DNA of 64,000 nucleotides from Megamerina dolium (GCA_963854835.1 OY978529.1:42032055-42096054); one strand, 5' to 3'; shown: positions 46,981-59,510, counted from the first letter of the stretch. Notes: generated by a model from the sequence alone, not told the origin. A program made the numbers and translations.

Positions 46981-47013
<33 letters not shown>
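46981..47013. repeat. TG dinucleotide microsatellite
   Basis: TGTGAGTGTG followed by more than ten TG units. A CA tract lies 65 bases further on. Confidence 0.92.
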
Positions 47014-47017
<4 letters not shown>

Positions 47018-47078
47018 GTGTAGGTGTATGCGCCACTCAATGTAAATGGACATTCTTATACACGTAGGTACGTATGTT

Positions 47079-47099
47079 ACACACACACACACACACACA
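47079..47099. repeat. CA dinucleotide microsatellite
   Basis: ACACACACACACACACACACA. With the TG tract at 46981-47013 it forms a potential inverted pair. Confidence 0.92.
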
Positions 47100-48317
47100 A
47101 CTTTTCTTGTGAGTATCCTTGTCTAATTTACACTTAAATCCCAAATCGTTCTCTCAACGCTCTCCAAATCACCAATATTGTTTGCATGTATGATCTTACG
47201 TATTCGTCTTTATTAAACATTTGTATTTTTTTTTTTTTTCGTTTTTTTATCTTTCATCAATTCTCTGAATTTTTTTTTTTTTTTGTTGTTGCTATCGATG
47301 TATGTATGTATGTATATTGCTATAAGTCGAAATAATAATATTGATTGCAAGGATACTGTACTAAAAGAAGCTATATACACTTGTCCCCGTATGTATCATC
47401 ATTAAATGTCCTCTTTACGCAAAGTCCAGTTGATTTGATATTTGCCTATATAGCCAGATATGTGGTGTACAGGCTATCTTTGTTTGTAACTTTGTCTTTT
47501 GTCGATTGCTACTCACTCGTACGTTCATTTTGGTATTACCTTGAATAATTCAATAAATAAATATGTACATACATCTTCTCATACATATATATATATATAT
47601 ATATTATATAGTAAGTAAGTATTATGGCCTTGCCGAAACATAAGCTCCCTGTCGCTGTGTCACATCGATATATAGTAAAATCATATAAAAGTTGTATAGT
47701 GTTTACTTTTTGTATTTTGTATGATTCACATTCTAACAATTCGATTTAATATTATTCAGAATATATTGAAAAGCTCTTGCATAATATTAGTTGATGTTGC
47801 TGTTGCTGTTGCCTTTGGTGTGCTGATTTTATACCTTTTTGAGGCACATGCATACATACATATTTTTTGAATCATCCCATCATTCCATATACAAAGTATT
47901 TTAATGGTGATGCTTTTTTGATGTTCTCTCTTCTCTCATATTGAAGCACTCACTTTAATGTAACTACTGTGTGTTTGTACGTTTGGGAGTTATCTATCCT
48001 TTTTTTTCTCATTTTATTATTTTTATTTTTATTTTTATTTTTTTGAAATTAACTTTTTTTTTTTTTTTTCATTTTGTCATTTTATAATCAAACTTGATGA
48101 TATTGCAAAGGGATTAGTTGCGAGCAAAGTGTATGTGAATGATGAAATGTGATTTTGAAATATAATTGAACAAGTAGGTAGATATTAAGTACAATAGTTA
48201 TCAAAAGATTTTCAATTTTATAACGATTGAATGCTCATATTTTTTTATTTTTGGTACAGAATTTTTAGTATTTATAATTTGGAAAAAACAAAAGCTTTAA
48301 TTCAAATTTCCTTAACA

Positions 48318-49522
48318 TACGAGGGTTGCTATTTATATTTCGGGAATATCAAAAAATAAACATTTTTCAATGAAAACGGCTTGTTAGTTTTTTTTCTGCA
48401 TTCGTTCCACCCATTTATCATAGCACTTTTTCCATTCCTCTTGAGACACTTCCAAAACATGGTTTTTGAACGCTTCAACTGTTTCTTTGGCGCGCTCGTA
48501 AATCGTTGATCACGCAGTTTACCTTTGATATTCGGGAAAAAGAAGAAGTTATTGGGTGCCAAATCAGGACTGTTGTACGAAGGATGAGTCACCAATTCGA
48601 TTTTTACGACTGCACAAAAATTCACCTTTTTAACGAGATATGTGAGAGCTTGCATTGTCATGATGGAGAATGATTCGTCTTTGGTGGTTGGGTTTTTTGC
48701 GAATTTCTCTGAAGACTTCCGGCAGAGAAATGGTTGTGTGCCACTCAGATATGACTGTCCTACATGGCTCAAAGGGAACAGTGGCAACATGATCCATTCA
48801 GCCGAAGAAACAGTCGACCATTTGCCTCGATGTGCTGCGGGCTCGAATAACTTCCGTTGGATATATCCATATTCCATGGATATATTCCGTTCCATATATC
48901 CATGATTCGTCACCTGTCACAATTTTATACACGTCTTTTGAAACACCACGGTCGAATTTTTTAAGCATTTCCTTACACCAATCGACGCAAGCCTTTTTTT
49001 TTGAGCTATTAATAAATTAGGGGGAATCCAACGACTGCAAATTTTGTTTTACAACTCACTCTGCTTTCAAAATCGAATGTATTGAAGTGGAACTAATGCG
49101 CAAGTATGCCTCTATCTTACGATATGTCGCATGATGATCTTGCAACAACCGATTTTGGACGACATTCACGGAATTCGTCGGCAACCGAACTACGACCACG
49201 ATTAAATTCACAATACCAGCGATATGCTGTGGCTTTTGATGCTGGTGCTTTATGGCCATACAATGAACTGAATTCATCGACTCATTCTTGTTGAGATAAT
49301 CCACGTCGAAAATTGTGAAAAATTATCCAATGAAAACATTCTCTTAAACCTTCTTTAAAATTTAAAACTCACTGTAAATGAAACAAATAGCTCTTGTACA
49401 TCAAAATGTTGTGAACACGTTTATGCTAAAAAAAAAATGTCAAACTTTATTATGGTCTTACCAGATTTTAGCTATTGACATTAGTGTTGTCAGATCCAGA
49501 AATATAAATAGTAGCCCTCGTA
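48318..49522 (-). mobile_element. Mariner-like DNA transposon (second type)
   Basis: Terminal inverted repeats: left TACGAGGGTTGCTATTTATA from 48318, right end at 49522, whose reverse complement begins TACGAGGGCTACTATTTATA. The match continues through TTTC(G/T)GG. The total is 1205 bp with TA at both ends. The minus-strand transposase is broken (separate entry). It is a different subfamily from the neighbours at 43.3 and 49.6 kb, judged by TIR and protein. Confidence 0.92.
48329..49360 (-). pseudogene. Broken mariner-type transposase
   Basis: Minus strand. The N-terminal DNA-binding part is in pieces: SMNSVHCMAIKHQHQKP (frameshifted from a SLYGHKAPASKATAY-like block) and AYLRISSTSIHSIL (about 49304-49056). 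Next come KEMLKKFDRGVSKDVYKIV and TGDESWIYG with the first catalytic Asp (about 48915). Downstream in one frame is LHHDNASSHIS with the second Asp, and in another VTHPSYNSPDLAPNNFFFFP with the third, then KLRDQRFTSAPKK and WVERMQKC-like coding near 48390. All three catalytic positions can be found but in different frames, with stops between, so it is inactive. The three motifs fit the DD34D mariner pattern. Confidence 0.87.
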
Positions 49523-49621
49523 TTCTAAATAGAAATATGATATCTTTAGCCGATTTCAGCGATAAATAAATTTTTGAAATATTTTTCAGTAAATATACTT
49601 AAATCATATACTTCAACATTA

Positions 49622-50526
49622 TACGAGACGGTCCCAGAACTACTCGACCTAACTAGGAAAACACAACAAATTTTGGAAAATTTTTCTTTATTTTTCAACA
49701 TAATCTCCTTTTAGCTCTACACACATTTCCCAGCGATATTCTATAGCTTCGATATCCTGTTTATAGTATGAACTGTCTAGCTCATTAAAATAGCCATCTA
49801 TCGCAGACTCCACCTCTTCATTGTTTGCAAATCTTCTACCACCAAGCTATTTTTTCAAATTTGGAATTAGAAAATAATCCAAAGGAGCTAAATACATAAA
49901 TGAATAAGGTGTGTGCTGAAGCAATTCGAGCCTTAACTCATTGATTTTGGCCATCGCAATAGCGGATGTGTGAGCTGGTGTTTTTGTTCTATTGTGAGCA
50001 AATGCGGCACAGCTTTTCCATCTCCAAATTTTCGGTCAATAGAACGATGTATAGCACTTTTTGAAATGCCTGTAATTTCACCTAGCTCAGGCACATTTAG
50101 CCTGCGATCATCCAATACCATTTTGTGTATTTTCTTAACCGTTTCTAGCGTGGCCACCTCAATTGGTTGACCACTACGGTGTTCTTCTTGGCAGCTCGTA
50201 CGACTTCGTTTAAACTGTGCCACCCAATATTTTATGGTCGTAAACGATGGAGCAGACTCCCCCAGAGTAGAATCTAGTTTGACTTTAATGTTCGTTGGAT
50301 TGAGACCTTTCAAATTACATAACAGTGACCAATTTGTTCCATGTTTACAAATTCACTGAGATCATTAACTTTCGATGGCTCCCAAAAAAAAAATACTAAA
50401 CAACGTGGCACCTTGAAACTGAAAACGTATGTTTTATAAGGTTGCCACTTTTCACCAAAGTAATTTTTTTCAAACTACTGCCGCCATCTATATGTCAGGC
50501 CGGGTAGTTCTGGGAGTGACCTCGTA
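49622..50526 (-). mobile_element. Internally deleted mariner-like element (third type)
   Basis: Left TIR TACGAGACGGTCCCAGAACT from 49622; right end at 50526, whose reverse complement is TACGAGGTCACTCCCAGAAC. Both continue into TACTCGACCT/TACCCGGCCT. TA lies at both ends. At 905 bp it is about 400 bp short of a complete mariner, matching the coding gap in its transposase. It begins only 99 bp after the previous mariner ends. Confidence 0.92.
49690..50340 (-). pseudogene. Mariner-type transposase with the catalytic core deleted
   Basis: Minus strand. The frame 50313-49933 encodes the N-terminal paired helix-turn-helix region: MKGLNPTNIKVKLDSTLGES, IKYWVAQFKRSRTSCQEEH, GQPIEVATLETVKKIHKMV and GITGISKSAIHRSI. 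After PHLLTIEQKHQ the sequence jumps to a MAKINELRLELLQHTPYS-type block and YFLIPNLKK, then ANNEEVESAIDGYF and RWEMCVELKGDYVEK near 49690. The segment normally holding the first two catalytic acidic residues is missing. A DNA-binding fragment might still be encodable, but expression is not shown. Confidence 0.88.
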
Positions 50527-50984
50527 TATGAAATGTTTGTCAACTTTGAGCAGTTCTTGTCTCTAGAATAATTAGTATTTTTGCAATATGTTTTTTAGTT
50601 ATTTTTTCGCTCAAGCATTAGCTTTAAAATGATATTAAATTCAATGCTATAACTTGATATATAATTTCATCCGTGGGATGATTTACTATGTAGCGCTACA
50701 ATTAAATATGTGCTGTTGTGCTATGAAATTTATTTCATGTTTTCGACAAATAAATGGCATAATAACATACTTTAACTTGAAGTGGTAATAAAAAACACCC
50801 TTTACAAACCTATATACGAATATGTATATATAACACTCACTCTCGACAAAACACTCTGTGTCTCTCTATGCATTTTATGGGCCCCTAAAATAGACTTTAG
50901 TGAAATCGTTGACACATCACACGTGTGTTAAATATTACAATCATGCCATGAAAAACTTTCACTGTAAATCACTTTAGGGTATTT

Positions 50985-51011
50985 GTGTGTGTGTGTGTGT
51001 GTGGGTGTGTG
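50985..51011. repeat. TG dinucleotide microsatellite
   Basis: A TG run interrupted once by GGG. Confidence 0.9.
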
Positions 51012-51816
51012 TATACGATTATGTATGTATGATAATAAATTTTCACTCACAAATTGGAAACTATCTTGCACACGCATTCGTAACAATAATTTGCATATAT
51101 GTACTCGTAAATATGTACATACAACGTGCAGATTGGTATATAAATACTTATTTATAATACAAGTATAGGCAAAAATGAGGAAAACCACTAAGGGCATTCA
51201 CGCGGGTTAAAATGCTTGAATATATTTCTAAATTTAGGTGAACATTTTATACGTTTGAATTTTTTTTTTTGCAATGTCGTTGCTGCTGCTCTTGCTGTTG
51301 TTGCTTTGTTTTATTTTGACATTTTGACAGATGCGTATGTGAACCCAATGTGAACCCAAAGTCACAATTTCACGCTTATGTGATCACACAAATATACGAA
51401 TTGAAGAAATAGAAGAAATGAAGGATAAAGAAAAATAGCAAAAAAATAAAAATTACAGAAATAAATATCTATAATAACAACGACAACAAAAAACGAAAAG
51501 AACGACAGAGAGAAAGAGAGAGAGGAAGATACACAAAAAAAAAAATTGCCAGTAATAAGTAAAAAGTATGGCATATGGCATATGCCATATGTATCAGTAC
51601 ATACATACATGTGAATGTATGTAGTATCAACCATTTGTACATATAAGACTGAACTCACTCAGTAACAATAATACTGAGGCGGAATAATAATGACAATAAT
51701 TGCAGAATGTTGGGGGAAAAAAACAGAAATACTTGTATAAAAAATAAAATAAAATAATCTGAAATACAAAGAAACAAAAGAATTACAAATTTAATGACAA
51801 TGGATGCTTCGTTGAG

Positions 51817-51854
<38 letters not shown>
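51817..51854. repeat. ATC trinucleotide microsatellite
   Basis: About twelve perfect ATC units, ending in AGCATAC. Confidence 0.93.
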
Positions 51855-52269
51855 GCATACATGCGATTGTATAACGTGTTGACAGACAATCGTTTAGACA
51901 ATTCATGCATACATATTTCTATATATGTATTTACATGTGTAAATCTCTACATACTTATACGCATACATATGTCACTCAGTCAGTCTTACTAAGTCACATT
52001 TAGTCACCGGACTTTGTGCCTATATGACATATTATTAAGACATACTAAGTTCAACGGCTAAATGTCAACGAATGATATGTAGCGTGTTACTATCTAATTG
52101 TCAGGGGTTTTTTTATTATGTGATTATATTATAAATACCATACTATGTGTTTAGGTAATTATTTAAATATTGTAGAAGGTATTTAATTAAGGCATTACTG
52201 GGAGATAGTCGTAGTATTCATTTGAAACATTTTTACCTTGTTGAATAATCGCACTGTATATATTTGGAT

Positions 52270-53650
52270 AGAGTATCATTACAAAGTAATCGAGCTGAAA
52301 ATTGTCACCGATAATTATTTTCACTGATAGCTTTGTGAATGCAATGAAAATGACGCCTACACGCTGCTACACAACAGTGAGTGTATTTCCATAATTTACG
52401 TTCGAAAATATAAAGCTATTGCATCCAAATTTGGTTTATAAAGCTAATTTAATCACACAATTGAAATATGAAGAAATGGATGAAATCGAATAAAAATCAC
52501 ACTAAGCTCCCATACAAAAGTATGTTTGGAATATAGGTTTTTTACACTTTATATGCAAAATTAGAAAGCTTTCAAACTCAAACTTTGTATATGGCATTAT
52601 TTTAATCATAGAATTGACATATTTGAAAATACGCTGCATTGGATAATAATCAATTGTATCCTCCATACAAATTTATGCTTCCGTACGTATGTTTTTACAT
52701 TTTCCTCATGAAAATATAAAGTTATCAAGCTGAAACTCAGTGAATAAAATTATATTTGCTTATGAATGAACGAGATCAAAAATGAGCGGATTCGGATCAC
52801 ACCCACGTCTAGCTTCCATATAAATGTATGTTTATTTTAATATTTTTTCACACTCTGCAATCGAAAATATAAAGTTATCAAGTTGAAACTTGGTATATGC
52901 GATCATATTTACTAACAAATAGACATATTTAAAAATGGACTGAATCGGATAAAAAACATGCCCACTTCCCATATAAGGTTATGCTATCTTTTATACCTTT
53001 TTAAAGAAAATATCAAGTTATCACGCTGAAACTTTGCTCATTTCAATATTTTTACAAACTAATGCACATATTCGAAATAGAGCAGAATCTGATAAAATTC
53101 ACGCCTACTTCCAATATAAATTTAATATTTCAGTATGTATTTTCTCACACTTTGCAATCGAAAATATAAAGTTATCAAGTTGAAACTTGGTATATGCAAT
53201 CATATTTACTAACAAATAGACATATTTAAAAATGGACTGAATCGAATAAAAAACATGCCCACTTCCCATATAAGGTTATGCTATTTTTTATAGTTTTCTA
53301 AAGAAAATATGAAGTTATCACGCTGAAACTTTGCTCATTTCAATATTTTTACAAATTAATGCACATATTCGAAATAGAGCAGAATCGGATAAAATTCACG
53401 CTTACTTCCAATATAAATTTATATTTCAATATGCATTTTTTCATACTCTGCAATCGAAAATATAAAGTTTTCAAGTTGAAACTCGGTGTGCATGATTATA
53501 TCTACTAACAAATAAATATATTTGAAAATGGAGTGAATCGAATAAAAAATATACCCACCTCCCATATAAATTTATGCTATTTTTCACACTTTAATCTTGA
53601 AAATATAGAGCTATCAAGCTGAAACTCGGTATATAAGGATGATAAGATTT
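52270..53650 (+). repeat. Tandem array A6 of the ~153-bp satellite family
   Basis: About nine units with CCATA(C/T)AAA anchors, TTTTTCACACT(T/C)TGCAATC, GAAAATATAAAGTTATCAAG, TTGAAACTTGGTATATGC and ATATTTACTAACAAATAGAC. A two-unit block (about 52845-53150) is repeated almost unchanged at about 53145-53450, a higher-order duplication of about 300 bp. It ends in a CT-rich tract (53682-53708). Same orientation as the other arrays. Confidence 0.92.
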
Positions 53651-55339
53651 TCAAACTAAAAACCTTACTTTAAAACACTTACTCTCTCTCTCTCTTTCTC
53701 CCTTTCTCCAGCTTATCTTTCGCACATTCTTAAGATATATTCGCTTATTTTAACCATTAATTGCAGTATAAAAGTATTCATAGGCACGAATAACATTATG
53801 AGTGTAAGAATACGATGATAATGAACGCTTTATTAAATATAATAACAATATATATGTTATATCTTTTTTTTTTTTATTATTTTTCTTTCCAATTTATATA
53901 TATACAAGTACTCCTATATACCTAATAATAGCTTCTTGCCTCTCTTCAGTACGCTCTGTACGTTATGCTCTGTTGAATAAAGTATGTAATTCAATAGGAG
54001 TAAAATATTGGCAAAAAAAATAAATAATTATGCACAAAGAAAAAACAAACAAACAAAAAAAAAAAACAAACAAAAAAAAGCAAGCAAAAATATGCCAAAG
54101 AAGAGTCGAGAAAACGTTGCACGTTTTTGCTGCTCCATACTGGAGCCAAGCTGTCTGTAGTCGAGTAATTTTAGCGTCCACAAATTAACCTTAACCCTGG
54201 GTGTTTCCTTCAGAGCAGCTATGGGCTTTTATATATGCCGCCACTGATTCCCCAAGTATTTTTTTTTTTGCAATTTCTCGTTGTTGTTGTTGTTACTGTT
54301 TACAGAGCACATTTGCGGCTTCTGTTTATACTCGTATTTGGTATTTGGTTTCAGCTTCTCATTTCATTATAATTTTTTTTTTGCTGCTTCTTTTTCTTCT
54401 TCTTTACGCTCAATCTATGCTAATGCCATACTTGTATGGCTCATTCGTCACCACTGTGTATTGTCGTCATTGAAATACTACATACTCTTATACTATATAT
54501 AATATAGAGTATGTATGTATGACTAGCTGTTTGTTGCCTTACTGCCTGCATGATTCCATACTCTATTCGCATTATTATAATTTATTTCTTTTCTTTATTG
54601 CTATTCGCACACACACACACACACACACATACTATACATATACAATGACTTTGTAGTCATAGTAGTAATCCCATAATACATATATAGATGTATGTTACGC
54701 ACATACGAATATCTCATACAGTCCTTTTGCACCGCTATACGCCTTTTGCGTCACATATTTATGTATACGATGTAGTGTAGTGTAGTAAATACTTACCTGC
54801 GCGTCTTCTTTGCTTGGATATTCAATTACATATTGTTGGTTGACCATTTTTGCTTAATGTTGAGAACTTAATATGTTAAATGAGGGTCAATGATAAGGCC
54901 ACTACTATATATGTATGTATGCAAATGGCTTTTGTAGGTATAGCTGATTATGCGTTTTTCTATGTAAATCATATACTAGATGGAGTTATATAATCGTATA
55001 TGTATGCTAATTTATTATCATATTACAAAAGTTAATAGAAGAAACAAAGAAAGATAAATTAGAATGATTTTTAAAGAGTGTCTCTTTCACATTTAAATAC
55101 AATTGAGTTGAAAAAAAAAATGTGGTTTTTAAACAAACTTTTTATTAACAACATAGTTTTATTTCAGCTCAATGCTCTTTGTCCAACATTTTCCTGAAAA
55201 CGACTTTATAATTTTGTATCTTGATTTGAGAGTGCTGCTATCTTGAAATTATACGTAAACACTAACTGATTGAAATGATTATAATGGACTTTGTGTTCCT
55301 CTTCAAAAGTGCAATTTCTCTAATTTGGAAACGCTGGCG
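53651..55339. other. Non-coding stretch
   Basis: CT tract (53682-53708), T/A tracts, an A/CAAA-rich run near 54035-54080, a TTG run at 54280-54293, a CA microsatellite (54607-54629) and repeated ATATGTATG words. No gene-like frame. Confidence 0.5.
54607..54629. repeat. CA dinucleotide microsatellite
   Basis: Eleven CA units in the context GCACACAC...CATACTATAC. Confidence 0.92.
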
Positions 55340-57070
55340 TTCATTATTGTCGAAATTTTTTTACTTATTGAAGAAATCTTTTTCGAAAAAATAGTATAAA
55401 TATTTTTGCAATAATGCCGAAATTGCTACATTTGCAAAATTTCATATCGAATTTGTTGCATTACTTTATCAATGTCTCTAATTTTAAAATGACATGATGA
55501 ATTGATGTCGGAATTGTTTAGCAATAATGTCTAGACTTTTTTTTTATGGAAAACAAAAATTTTTCTATTGCAGATATTTTTTGAAATAATGTCGAAATTT
55601 TTATGTTTGCAAAATTTCATATCAAAATAATTGCATACTTTTTACAATTTCTCTAAATTTAAAATAATGGTCCGAATTAATGTCGAAATTAAGTTGTGGC
55701 AATAATGCCACAACTTATTTTATTAGAAATAAAATTTTTCAATTGCAAATATTTTTGAAATAATATCAAATTTGTTATTTTTGAACAATTTTCATTTCAA
55801 TATTATTGCTAACATGTTTTATTGAAAAAATATTATAAACATTTTTGCAATAATGCCGAAATTGCTAAATTTGCAAAATATCATATCGAATTTGTTGCAT
55901 TACTTTATTAATGTCTCTAATTTTAAAATGACATGATGAATTGATGTCGGACTTTTTTTTATGGAAAACAATCATTTTTCTATTGCAGATATTTTTTGAA
56001 ATAATGTCGAAATTTTTATTTTTGCAAAATTTTATATCAAAATAATTGCATACTTTTTACAATTTCTCTAAATTTAAAATAATGGTCCGAATTAATGTCG
56101 AAATTAAGTTGTGGCAATAATGCCACAACTTATTTTATTGGAAATAAAATTTTTCAATTGCAAATATTTTTGAAATAATATCAAATTTGTTATTTTTGAA
56201 CAATTTTCATTTCAATATTATTGCTAACATGTTTTATTGAAAAAATATTATAAACATTTTTGCAATAATGCCGAAATTGCTAAGTTTGCAAAATATCATA
56301 TCGAATTTGTTGCATAAATTGTTCAATGTCTTTAATTTGAAAAATACATGATGAATTGATATCGAAATTGTTTAGGAAATGATGTCGAGACTTTTTTTTA
56401 TTGAAAACAAAAATTTTTCAATTGCAGACATTTTTTGCAATAATGTCGAAATTGCTATTTTTGCAAAATTGCATATCGAAATAATTTAATACTTTTTTCA
56501 ATGTTTCGAAGTTTAAAATGACGGACCGCATTAATGTCGACATTGTTTAGCAATAATGTAGTAACTTATTATATTGGAAATAAAATTTATTGCATAAATT
56601 TTTCAATGTCTCTAACTTTAAAATAACATGATGAATTGATATCGAAATTGTTTTGGAAATAATGTCGAGACTTTTTTTTTTTTTGAAAACAAAAATTTTT
56701 CAATTGCAGACATTTTTGAGATAATGTCGAAATTATTATTTTTGCAAAATTTCGTTTTGAAAAAATTGCATACTTTTTTCAATGTCTTTAAATTTAAAAT
56801 GACATTTCGAATAAATGTCGAAATTGTTTTGCAATAATGTCGCAACTTATATTATTGAATATGAAATTTTTCAGATGCAGAATTTTTGGAAATACTATCA
56901 ACTTTGTTATTTTTGAAGAACTTTCATTTCGATATTATTGTTAATATATTTGCAACAATGTCGAAAATTTCATTTTATAAATTTTTTCGACATTATTGAC
57001 AATCAAATTTTCGCGATTATTCGCAAATTATATTGACAAGCAATTTTTCGATATTAATGGTAATTTTTTC
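55340..57070 (-). repeat. Repeat family C: large array of GCAATAATGTCGAAA units with higher-order duplication
   Basis: The core TTTTTGCAATAATG(C/T)CGAAAT is the reverse complement of the family-C core at 9.6-10.3 kb and recurs many times. A longer unit is duplicated: the anchor GCAATAATGCCGAAATTGCT sits at 55408, 55847 and 56262, with long near-identical flanks, giving higher-order periods of about 439 and 415 bp. The right end (56955-57065) contains both the forward CGACATTATTG and reverse halves. The minus frame 56618-56845 is a by-product of the repeat. Confidence 0.85.
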
Positions 57071-59510
57071 GATATAAATTCATGTGGTGTTTGAAATACT
57101 GGAAAATTGTAAATGTACTTCTAATTTGGCAAAGATCGAAAAAATAATCAAATCTAAACCATCTCAGGTCGTTGAAGCTATGGATTCAATTAATTCTTTA
57201 CCTCTATAAACCACTAATAGTCATAGGAAGTTAAATCTGAAAAACAACAACAATTTTACTTTGAAGACGACATGGTGAAAGATTATAATTTTTTTTTTTA
57301 ATAAAAAATTATTTCCCTCAAAATTCATCGTTGAAATGGTGATCCAACAATTTGGGTTGTGTCCTGTGTGATGCTACTAATGTTGTTTTGGTGCAAAAAA
57401 TTATTTTATAATAATTTTATAATATTTGTTTAGGCAAGATTACAACAAAATCCGCCCTTAATAAGGACTTTTTTTTTTTTGTTTTTAATAATTATTCACG
57501 AAACAAATTTCGATATAAAAAACTCAGAAAATATGCCCTTCTTATGCATTACACAACGAAAGAGTTCATATTGAAGCAGAAATAATTTTCTAATTTTCGC
57601 AAACTTTTCAAATCACACTTGCATGATTTATGCAAAGAGCGAAGGCAACATTAAAGAAATAATAAAAAAAAAAAAAAAGAATTAAAAAAGAATACAAAGA
57701 ACACACGTGTTGTATCTACATGCAAATGCATAAATGCCCGGCTTTTGTATGCAAAAATTAGTGTAATAGTTACACATACATATACTACTACATAAGTATA
57801 TGTATGTGTAACACATACATGTATATACCTATGAATATAAATAATTTTTGCCCTCGCTGATGCTTGCGTTGATGCTGCATTGTTATTCGCAAGAGGCTAA
57901 CCCCTTTTTGGAATTGCTTGCATTACATTGTGTATTTTGTTGTTGGATTATTTCGTCATTTTGTTTTTGTTTTTTTCTTTCTCTGCAGCAACTTTTAAGT
58001 AGGAAACACAAAAACAGAGAAATGTAGTACTACTACCTACGTAGAACAACAACCATAATATGACTAAGTTCGCTTAGCAACACTAACAACAACAACAACA
58101 ACAACAGCGACGAAAAACTGTTTTATGAATGTGGTGTGTTCATTCAACTCACAGTTTATTGTTCCATAGTTGCCAAGTGTGCTTGTTTTTTTTTTTTTTT
58201 GAAATCGCAAACAACAACAACAACAAAGAAGAGTAATAATAAAAAGCAAAACAGAAAAAAAATTAAAAATCACACGATACTGCATACATATTGATGATGC
58301 AGGGAATGAATAATGAGCTGCCGCCTTCTTCATTGTAGTTACGTACATATGTGTGTGTGTGTGTTTGTACGCAAATGATGCTGGTTGCTTAATAGAACGG
58401 TTGTTATGGACAGCTGCACTAATTTTAGTGAATATAATCGAATTTTTACATACTAAATGCATTGTGACGATGAAAGAAGGACAATGAGTTTTTATTGAAA
58501 ACTCCAATCAAAATGTTGACCAAAATTTCTTTTACATATTCTTTGATCTGAATTTGATGATTAATTGTCATAAGAGTTGTCATCCAAAATGTACCGAAAT
58601 ATCAGTTATTATCAGGTTTTGCATGCATAAAAACTGTACCTCAATATTTATTTGTTAATGTAATGGATGGATACTAGGCGAGCTATCAGAAACTGATACC
58701 AACCCACAAGATCTTCGAAAAATGTTTCAGGAGAAAAATATGAATATTAAAAGGAAACAGAGCACATGAGTTCAATAGCCCAAAAAAGAGTGTGACATAA
58801 ATTTAAAAAAAAAAAGTGTAAATTCACTCATGGACACACAGAAAAATGTCAAGTTGCACGAACGTTGGCATCACAATACATGTAATCGTATCCAAAAAAA
58901 AAAAAAAACATTAAAATTATATTCAAACAGACGGTTGGCCAGTGACAACAGGTTGACAGTTTAACCAACAGTACAAAAAAACCGAAGCAAACAATAACAT
59001 CACCAAATAGTGCCACCATCCAGCTCTAGTACGGACGCGTCATCATCATCATCATCATCATCATTGTCAACATTGTTACTCTGTTCCTTGGACCAAAGTG
59101 CCGGTGACAATTGTTACAGAGTGCTGCTGAACAATGACAATACATAGAAGACAGACAGCCAGCAACAGCAGAATCGTTTAAGTGTTGCATTGTTAATTGT
59201 CAAAAGTTGTAGGTGCTTCTTGTGTGTTGCTGCATACTCGTCGTTGTTGCGTTGTCTTTTGACATTTGACAGTTGACAACAACGAACAATATATACAGAA
59301 ATGACAAAGAAATTCGATAAAAAAAAAGAAAATCAAACAAACGAAAAATTCAAACAAATGTAAAATATTACAATAGCATCCAAAAAAATGTGCTAAAATT
59401 GCAGCTCATTCAGGGAAAAGCATCATCATTTCATATACAAATGGGAAATTGAAGCTGTCTTGTCTGCGTCTCCCAGAACACAGACGTAAAACTTCCGTCC
59501 GAGCCCTATA
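57071..59510. other. Non-coding stretch; possible regulatory or 5' UTR-like DNA in the right half
   Basis: No confident gene. CAA/AAC runs on the plus strand (58086-58106, 58208-58226), A tracts, an ATC microsatellite and a less AT-rich segment at about 58925-59290 with words such as CAGTGACAACAGGTTGACAG and CAGCCAGCAACAGCAGAATC. CAACA/CAGCA enrichment resembles fly 5' UTRs, but no start codon with a real frame follows. Confidence 0.4.
59040..59064. repeat. ATC trinucleotide microsatellite
   Basis: Eight ATC units after GGACGCGTC. Confidence 0.92.

Larger units (their letters stand above)
46031..48317. other. Non-coding stretch rich in microsatellites
   Basis: Long T tracts (about 46280-46305, 46540-46558, 47228-47240, 47268-47284, 48052-48070) and the GAT, TG and CA microsatellites listed separately. 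No gene-like frame. Confidence 0.5.
50527..52269. other. Non-coding stretch
   Basis: Holds a TG microsatellite (50985-51011), a palindromic GGCATATGCC-centred tract near 51573-51595, and an ATC microsatellite. No gene-like frame. Confidence 0.5.

Noticed and set aside
58064..58507. 147-codon minus-strand open frame
   Set aside because: It contains translated CAA and CA microsatellites (Val and His-Thr runs) and lacks any domain.
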